From assembly GCA_964019165.1 (NCBI GenBank), contig OZ025280.1, positions 7,806,428-7,870,427 on the forward strand: a DNA stretch of 64,000 nt, written 5' to 3'. Within the stretch, counting starts at the first letter, position 1. Every line of letters starts with the position of its first letter. Below, piece after piece: positions 60,701-64,000 of this stretch. The position numbers and the translations under genes are program-made. The DNA is from Mastigias papua (lineage: Eukaryota; Cnidaria; Scyphozoa; Rhizostomeae; Mastigiidae). Under the pieces are notes generated by a model that saw only the letters and a list, made by a program, of their open reading frames with translations, was not told the DNA's origin and did not search any database.

Positions 60701-62058
60701 TATTCTTATTATCATAATCCTCATTATAATCATCATCAATAATTCCATCATACTCTCTAGTCCGGAATAGACGCGCCCCCCCCCCGATTATTTACTTTTT
60801 CAAAACATGCATACTAGCTCATTCTTATTGCAACCCCCCCCCCGGCAATTAATTTTGAGCCAAGAGGATATTTTCCCAACCAGGCCCAGAATTTCCTGGC
60901 GAAGGTGACTCGTGGTCACCATTTGTTCCTTTAACAAAATGTTTGCATTTTACAAAAAGTAAAAAGGCATTTTTCAAAATGCAGAGGTATGTTATTCAAT
61001 GCACATTATGGCCTTCTCTCCACCCCCATCTATAACAGTCCACCCCATAGACATTCACCGAGGATATTTTACAAACCCCCCGTTTACTATAGCCCCCAAC
61101 TAATAATTTTTAGACTTTTCCAACCCCCCCCCCCGTTTATTGCTACCCCCTTCTATTCTGGACAATGACTATCATCATCACCAGCATCATCATGCTAATT
61201 GTTGTTTTCATCGTCATCATCGCCATAGTTCCCTACAGGGCCTTGGCTAACCCTGAGGTCAGTTATCGCCTGTAAATTGTTTAGAAGAGGTGACTAAGTC
61301 AGCTACACTCAATCCTCTCTGATACCCCAACAGTTACTTAGCAAACTGCAGCCTGAAGCTCCTGAGCCTGATTTTCACTGAATGGGCCTGGCTGGACAGT
61401 TTGCCACAGGTTGTCAACTTGAGGGCAGTGTCTCTCTGTTCCCGCTTGCCACCATGAGGAGGTCTCAATCATGGGTTAGCATCATTAATATCATCGTCGT
61501 CGTTATCATCATCTTCATCTTCATCATCACTTTGTCATAGTCCTTATCATATAATGATTGCCATCACTATGCACGGCATTATATCAGAGTTGGAAGCTAA
61601 AGAAATCTCATTACCACATTCACAACACACAATATTATCATATTCATTCAGTTTGTCAGTCTTTATCAACTCCACTAACATTCTAGTCATTACCTCACTC
61701 AATACGACTAGCAATCTAACACCTTACCTGCAAAAGTCCGTAAACTTTCTCAACATCAAATAACTCAAAGGTCTGTAAAGAATCATAAAAAGAGATCTAA
61801 GACAAAACCGACGAGAAATATAAGAAAAGAAACAAACAATCCTACAAATCAAGGAAGCTATTTCAAAACTAAAACATCAATGATAGACCTCTGCAGCTAA
61901 AAATAATAGCTTTATAGGAAAAATAGTCATTTTAACATTTAATTTCTCGTATCCTTACTCTTAGTTCCTCAATTAAATTCTGTGGCAAGGCTTCAATTTT
62001 TCCAAGGGCATTTGCTAGGCTTGCAAATATTGGCTCAGTGGCAAATGCAAGTGAATCT
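42457..62058 (-). CDS. SCYL2: SCYL2, SCY1-like pseudokinase 2 (16 exons, N-terminus outside the window)
   Basis: In vertebrates SCYL2 (CVAK104) is a clathrin-coated-vesicle protein that binds clathrin and AP-2 in endosome and trans-Golgi traffic. The reading here follows the family end to end: pseudokinase N-lobe end, C-lobe, HEAT-like repeats, coiled region, and a Ser/Gln/Asn-rich tail. All 16 exons have GT-AG borders and matching phases, giving about 824 residues; with about 115 missing N-terminal residues the total would fit the usual length near 930. The catalytic loop reads EGNITPSN and the DFG position GFN, so kinase activity is not expected. The C-terminus ends SSDLLL where family members end in DLFG-like residues. 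Introns contain LINE, PLE and MITE insertions. Confidence 0.95.
43270..43506 (-). CDS. SCYL2: SCYL2 exon, Gln/Ser-rich tail
   Basis: Acceptor CAACTCAG|GC; donor ATCAAG|GTATAA; phase 1 at both ends. It encodes 78 residues beginning YPAIENQNRGMAF, low-complexity and rich in Gln, Ser and Asn. Confidence 0.85.
43866..44225 (-). CDS. SCYL2: SCYL2 exon, Ser/Thr-rich tail
   Basis: Donor GCTCAG|GTAATG. The acceptor is ambiguous because AG occurs several times (tagcagag); phase with the previous exon requires the one ending at 44226. It encodes 119 residues including MPSNYAPANKSPAPSTSS. The Lys/Glu-rich linker seen in vertebrates appears to be absent or reduced here. Confidence 0.75.
45571..45668 (-). 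CDS. SCYL2: SCYL2 exon, coiled region
   Basis: Acceptor TTCCAAAG|G; donor GAGAAAG|GTAGGG. It encodes KSALEFSKAIEKSHDMHEML and following residues to GSPEK, aligning after the LEQL...EQQK segment. Confidence 0.85.
45998..46098 (-). CDS. SCYL2: SCYL2 exon, helical segment after the HEAT repeats
   Basis: Acceptor ATTTTCAG|TTC; donor ACAGAA|GTGTGT. It encodes FNNFMSVIREMLDRIDQEHR and then TKLEQLSKLQEQQ, a close match to the family (FNSFISVIKEML). Confidence 0.93.
47267..47385 (-). CDS. SCYL2: SCYL2 exon
   Basis: Acceptor TTGTCTAG|GC; donor CAGCAG|GTATTT. It begins IYKKTMAHKKINLETDYLAA and includes VIPFLLPLS. Confidence 0.95.
48348..48480 (-). CDS. SCYL2: SCYL2 exon, HEAT-like repeat
   Basis: Acceptor GTTTTAG|GTT; donor CTCG|GTAAGG. 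It encodes VRVNALVCIGKIIEYLDK and the strongly conserved QIPSKEPAVLMAIL. Confidence 0.97.
48953..49175. repeat. Tandem duplication of about 98 bp, offset 126 bp
   Basis: Inside a SCYL2 intron, GGTTGGCCCGTT...AAAAGTCAAAA occurs at 48954 and 49080 with few differences. The linker TTCGTAAATTTATA...GATGTTCAT also recurs (48754 and 49051). Confidence 0.85.
49190..49265 (+). mobile_element. LINE tail relic, plus strand
   Basis: The plus strand reads GYEVWGWNNGMYSKIQILES, resembling the YGxxVWG...NKIQxLQ segment after the LINE RT domain. Lies in a SCYL2 intron. Confidence 0.5.
49930..50490 (-). mobile_element. LINE reverse transcriptase relic, minus strand
   Basis: From 50480 downward it reads FLDLSKAFDRVWDSALLCKL, GIGGSLLTLVWNYLENRKQR and SAGVPQG. 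After a deletion come a LRLW-like linker and EHKNLGVTLDFKLKFQCHN, ARRGIGMIKYLSKYVS. This relic is less decayed than the others. It lies in the SCYL2 intron between 48480 and 50905, in the gene's own orientation. Confidence 0.85.
50905..51018 (-). CDS. SCYL2: SCYL2 exon, HEAT-like repeat
   Basis: Acceptor GATTGCAG|GAA; donor TTGTCG|GTGAGT. It encodes ELVLSIIPNFVHMIDYSSLK and 18 more residues to TSVLS, phase 0 at both ends. Confidence 0.95.
52853..52975 (-). CDS. SCYL2: SCYL2 exon
   Basis: Acceptor GTTATAG|GTG; donor ATTCAG|GTATGC. It encodes VLLIFMQKMELLLKKTPGED and then VLPMVFRAM ... SIQIQ, phase 0 at both ends. Confidence 0.95.
53240..53416 (-). CDS. SCYL2: SCYL2 exon
   Basis: Acceptor CTGACAG|AGA; donor GTTCAG|GTAATT. 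It encodes RVIHQRVLPHLFLEFPNHAM, then IPFVLPNVLLIAEDC and FTVQEPVQ, among the most conserved parts of the family. Confidence 0.97.
54565..55500 (-). mobile_element. Penelope-like element relic with GIY-YIG module
   Basis: A 116-codon frame (55053-55403 minus) contains CVVYEFSFQCEARYVGRTMKR and then LADRI, the GIY-YIG endonuclease-type start (VYxxxCxxC...YVGRT) that follows the RT in Penelope-like elements. About 350 bp downstream lies a terminal segment (54565-54725) shared with 63721-63890. A short opposite-strand copy of the upstream part (55445-55500) makes a fold-back with 55345-55400. The RT domain is missing. Confidence 0.7.
54631..54671 (-). ncRNA. Decayed hammerhead ribozyme motif
   Basis: In the same order as the 63774-63815 motif: CATACT, CTAGCGA (consensus CTGANGA, altered at two core bases), GTGTCGGAT, GAAA, A-U stem, TTTC and AGTATG. 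The core changes predict loss of cleavage. Confidence 0.5.
56594..56719 (-). CDS. SCYL2: SCYL2 exon
   Basis: Acceptor CTTGCAG|CAT; donor CCAAAG|GTTTGT. It encodes HRFFDDVAAMTLKYLHTLVQ and then KSQFFKGLHRVLSKLPK, a diagnostic SCYL2 stretch (FFDDVGAVTLQY in vertebrates). Confidence 0.97.
56759..56800. repeat. AT-rich palindrome
   Basis: A run of ATAATATTATAATATGATAT and its inverted continuation forms a near-perfect AT-only palindrome in a SCYL2 intron, just upstream of an exon. Confidence 0.8.
57919..58131. mobile_element. 213-bp hAT-like MITE
   Basis: The right end on the opposite strand reads CAGTGGCTCCCAAACTGGGG; the left end is AAGCGGTTCCAAAACTT, a decayed match. The flanking 8-bp repeats TTCTAGAA (57911-57918) and CTCTAGAA (58132-58139) match at seven of eight, as expected for hAT. 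Confidence 0.7.
58876..58992 (-). CDS. SCYL2: SCYL2 exon
   Basis: Acceptor ACTTTCAG|TTT; donor ATCAAG|GTAATA. It encodes FSRLGSDYMREVPIVVRDHI and then LLSIAPGVRPDANQTIK, the end of the pseudokinase C-lobe. Confidence 0.96.
59474..59692 (-). CDS. SCYL2: SCYL2 exon, pseudokinase C-lobe
   Basis: Acceptor TTTATAG|CAA; donor GAACAA|GTACGA, chosen over a second GT downstream because it restores the family junction IEQ|FSRLG. It includes ELNYLAPEYIL (activation-segment APE) and ASDMYSFGCLM. Confidence 0.95.
60368..60499 (-). CDS. SCYL2: SCYL2 exon, pseudo-catalytic loop
   Basis: Acceptor GATTTAG|GTG; donor TCAGAG|GTACTT. It encodes VAEGLAFIHNDAKLIEGNIT and then PSNILITKDGQWKLAGFNFA. The HRD Asp is Asn (EGN) and the DFG Asp is Gly (GFN), so neither metal- nor base-providing Asp remains. 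Confidence 0.96.
60760..61165. mobile_element. C-rich MITE
   Basis: The ends GTCCGGAATAGA at left and GTCCAGAATAGA (opposite strand) at right differ at one base. The interior has several C-tracts of 7-12 bases followed by TTTATT or GATTATT-like sequence. Confidence 0.6.
61168..61545. repeat. ATC microsatellites flanking a GC-richer block
   Basis: ATC/CATCAT runs lie at 61168-61227 and 61480-61545 on either side of a block beginning CCTACAGGGCCTTGGCTAAC. The block looks like a dispersed repeat, but I cannot name it. Confidence 0.5.
61728..61772 (-). CDS. SCYL2: SCYL2 micro-exon (45 bp)
   Basis: Acceptor CTTTACAG|ACC; donor TTGCAG|GTAAGG. It encodes 15 residues, TFELFDVEKVYGLLQ, matching YKLYDVETKYGLLQ. 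Too short for ordinary ORF finding. Confidence 0.95.
61959..62058 (-). CDS. SCYL2: SCYL2 exon, kinase-fold hinge region
   Basis: Acceptor TTGTTCTAG|A; donor CTAAGA|GTAAGG. It encodes DSLAFATEPIFASLANALGK and then 13 more residues (to EELR). The preceding residues (about 115) are encoded upstream of 62059; I found no exon for them before the window end. Confidence 0.95.
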
Positions 62059-62849
62059 CTAGAACAAAATAACGAGGATAAATACAAGTCACAAGAAATA
62101 TTTTTATTGTATATGACTACAGCAACAATGCATATCGACAAACATAAATCATGTCAAGGAGTTAAGGTGCGGTGTATATACATATCGATTGTTTCAAATG
62201 TGACACTATGCGCAATTCATCACGGCAAACGTTCTATGTCAACCTAATGCAAGTGAATATGTCAAGACGCAAATTAACATATATATTTCATTAGCCAACA
62301 AGTTATACCCCTTGCTATCAAGTGAAATTTATTTTCATAAACAAATGACATTCATAACTTTTGCAGTGAAATTAAAGCACTCTTGACCATACGCTATACA
62401 TTTAAGATAATTTTTTCTTATTATGGTCCAAACCACATCAATCATTCATAACAAACTGCTATGACAAAAATGCTTTCACAAAAGCCGTCTTGCTGCCTAT
62501 AAGCTGCATTCCTTTATACGACACAATCCTAATTCCAAGTCAAACTTCTCAGATAATAGTTACTACTGTCTCTTGTAATGTATAAGACGCTGCTTATTTC
62601 TTGCATATTTTGATATGTCGTTTCTAGCCTACTAAGCAGTTTGGAGTGCTCATATAGGGAAAAATCCGTAACCGATATAATATAATAATAATAACTTTCA
62701 TATTTTTACAGGTTAATTTGTTCAGTAAAAATAATTACTGTTATCAATCAAGGACCTGTACCCTACAAAGAAAAGTTTAACATAGGCTTATACGATAAAA
62801 AGTAAAAGAAAATTACAAGATTACGATATAAACTAAAAAATAGCTAAAA

Positions 62850-63150
62850 ATTCAAGTTTATGTTCTTGATGTGTGCTTTGAATCTTAAGATTGATGTTTC
62901 TGTTTTTAAATAATCTGGTAAGTTATTAAAAACCTTTGCGCCATGATATACCAAGATCTAGGCAACGTTCATGTGAGATCTCATGCCACGCTAGTCCACT
63001 ATGTCATATGAACAGAAAACATATTTTGTATGGGAAATGAAGATTAGGTAAGGTCTCGATAATTGCTCTAGTTCGGTAAGACAGCTCATTTTGATAGGCC
63101 CTTATCCTGGATGTGTATAATAAAGTAAAGGAATTATTTCCTTGTTAGTT
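62850..63150 (-). mobile_element. LINE C-terminal tail relic
   Basis: The minus strand reads CLTELEQLSRPYLI near 63080 and further down HGAKVFNNLPDYLKTETSIL then RFKAHIKNI, the GAxxWNxLP...FKxxIK tail of LINE ORF2. There are stops between the pieces. Confidence 0.65.
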
Positions 63151-63551
63151 TCTCACAAGACATTGAGAGTTTGATAGTAGTTTGGTGGTCTTCCGTGTTT
63201 GTGCCGATTCAAGGAGGGTAGCCCTTCGGCCGTAGCTGCTTTATAAGGAGCCCTCCATCAAAATACAAAAATATATAGGTGTATAATTGTGCTTATTACG
63301 AACAAAGAACAACTGGTATTGTTCTACAATTGCCATTTGACACTATGATACCATAATCATGATGATTCCAAAACAATGCTAATTTTACATACTATCCTTG
63401 ACTTGCACGACTAGATCTACAAGTGGACATATAATTTGGTATGTCTATCACAATCTTCATGCTGTTGTTTCATAGAGTCCACCAAAACACCATTAAGGAA
63501 ACTTGCAGATAAACTTGCTCTTTTCGTTCGAACCAATATGTTGCTTACACA

Positions 63552-64000
63552 TATACAGGCCTGGCCATGAGAATCTGTGTAGGCGGGCGATAAATCGCCC
63601 TCTTCGTTGGTGTCGGGCAGGTAATTTTTTCAGTGCACAAACCTGGTTTTGAAATGCCTTGAAACATATATAAAAAGAGAACACTCATATGTCTGAACTA
63701 AGATAAGATAGACAGAATATATCCGCATCTGGCTATATATTTCGGTTCACCTTTCCGTCATTATCCGACGTTTCATACTCTGACGAGTGTCGGACGAAAA
63801 AAGGTTTTCAGTATGCATAAAGAATTTTCCCGCTTTTCTGAGCCACAGTTAAGCTCTGCAGTACCAACAGACTATTCAAATAGTGGAATGCAAATCACCG
63901 AAATCAAAAACCAAGGCAGGCAGTTTCTGTAGCAAATAACCAACAAGGGCGCGGAGGTGCGCGCGGGAGGTCGCCCACGCTAAACGGCCAGGCCTGTATA
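63552..64000. mobile_element. TIR element reaching the window edge, with PLE end nested
   Basis: TATACAGGCCTGGCC at 63552-63566 is inverted at 63986-64000, with TA at the outer edges. Inside, near both ends, are GGGCGA/TCGCCC and GCCCGCC-like motifs, and the middle carries a Penelope-like terminal segment (63721-63890). Confidence 0.65.
63774..63815 (+). ncRNA. Type I hammerhead ribozyme motif (Penelope-like)
   Basis: Arranged as stem I CATACT (63774-63779), core CTGACGA (63780-63786), stem II region GTGTCGGAC (63787-63795), GAAA (63796-63799), stem III A/U pairs closed by GG, then TTTC ending at C63809, and stem I partner AGTATG (63810-63815). Stem I is six perfect pairs and every core position fits CUGANGA...GAAA...UH. 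Predicted cleavage lies between C63809 and A63810. Stem II is weak (two clear pairs). Hammerheads are known in the terminal repeats of Penelope-like elements. Confidence 0.65.

Noticed and set aside
63720..63800. Type III hammerhead using ACCTTTC and AAAGGT as stem III
   Set aside because: It leaves no stem I strand before CTGACGA; the type I fold pairs perfectly instead.

Overview
This window is animal nuclear DNA: AT-rich, intron-rich, with spliced exons that keep codon phase and GT-AG boundaries, and dense with transposon remains. The mix of CR1/L2/jockey-like and RTE-like LINE relics, a Penelope-like element with a GIY-YIG module and hammerhead motif, a Ty3/gypsy element and many small TIR elements suggests a marine invertebrate. 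An anthozoan or other cnidarian is my best guess from family resemblance, but I cannot prove it from the sequence.

Two host genes are visible, both on the minus strand. The first occupies about 3.97-9.90 kb. Two large phase-1/phase-1 exons encode a repetitive, glycosylation-site-rich protein that I do not recognise. Four 609-bp tandem units (203 codons each) are nearly identical in DNA. Both ends of this gene lie outside what I can assign. The second is an almost complete SCYL2 gene (SCY1-like pseudokinase 2) at 42.46-62.06 kb. I resolved 16 exons at base level, all with compatible phases. They cover about 824 residues from mid N-lobe to the stop; the first exons lie beyond the window.

The space between holds mobile DNA. 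LINE relics lie at 0.85-1.5, 2.96-3.2, 13.3-13.5, 14.2-16.3, 25.8-28.8, 30.4-31.4, 49.2-50.5 and 62.9-63.2 kb. A nearly intact Ty3/gypsy retrotransposon lies at 18.60-23.89 kb (minus). It has 229-bp LTRs that differ at one base, a TGTA target duplication, a PBS and a PPT. A UUUAAAC slippery site in perfect -1 phase joins gag to pol. It also carries two inactivating lesions. TIR elements lie at 3.5, 11.5, 18.2, 32.9-35.2, 37.0, 38.3, 39.7-41.9, 57.9, 60.8 and 63.6 kb. The 39.7-41.9 kb element consists of two ~131-bp inverted arms around almost 2 kb of a 14-bp satellite. A Penelope-like relic (54.6-55.5 kb) and a second terminal fragment (63.7-63.9 kb) share a motif that folds as a type I hammerhead ribozyme; only the second copy keeps an intact core.

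The host genes show no sign of working together. SCYL2 is a housekeeping trafficking gene whose introns have collected transposons; the repeat-protein gene looks lineage-restricted. I saw no tRNA, rRNA or CRISPR feature.
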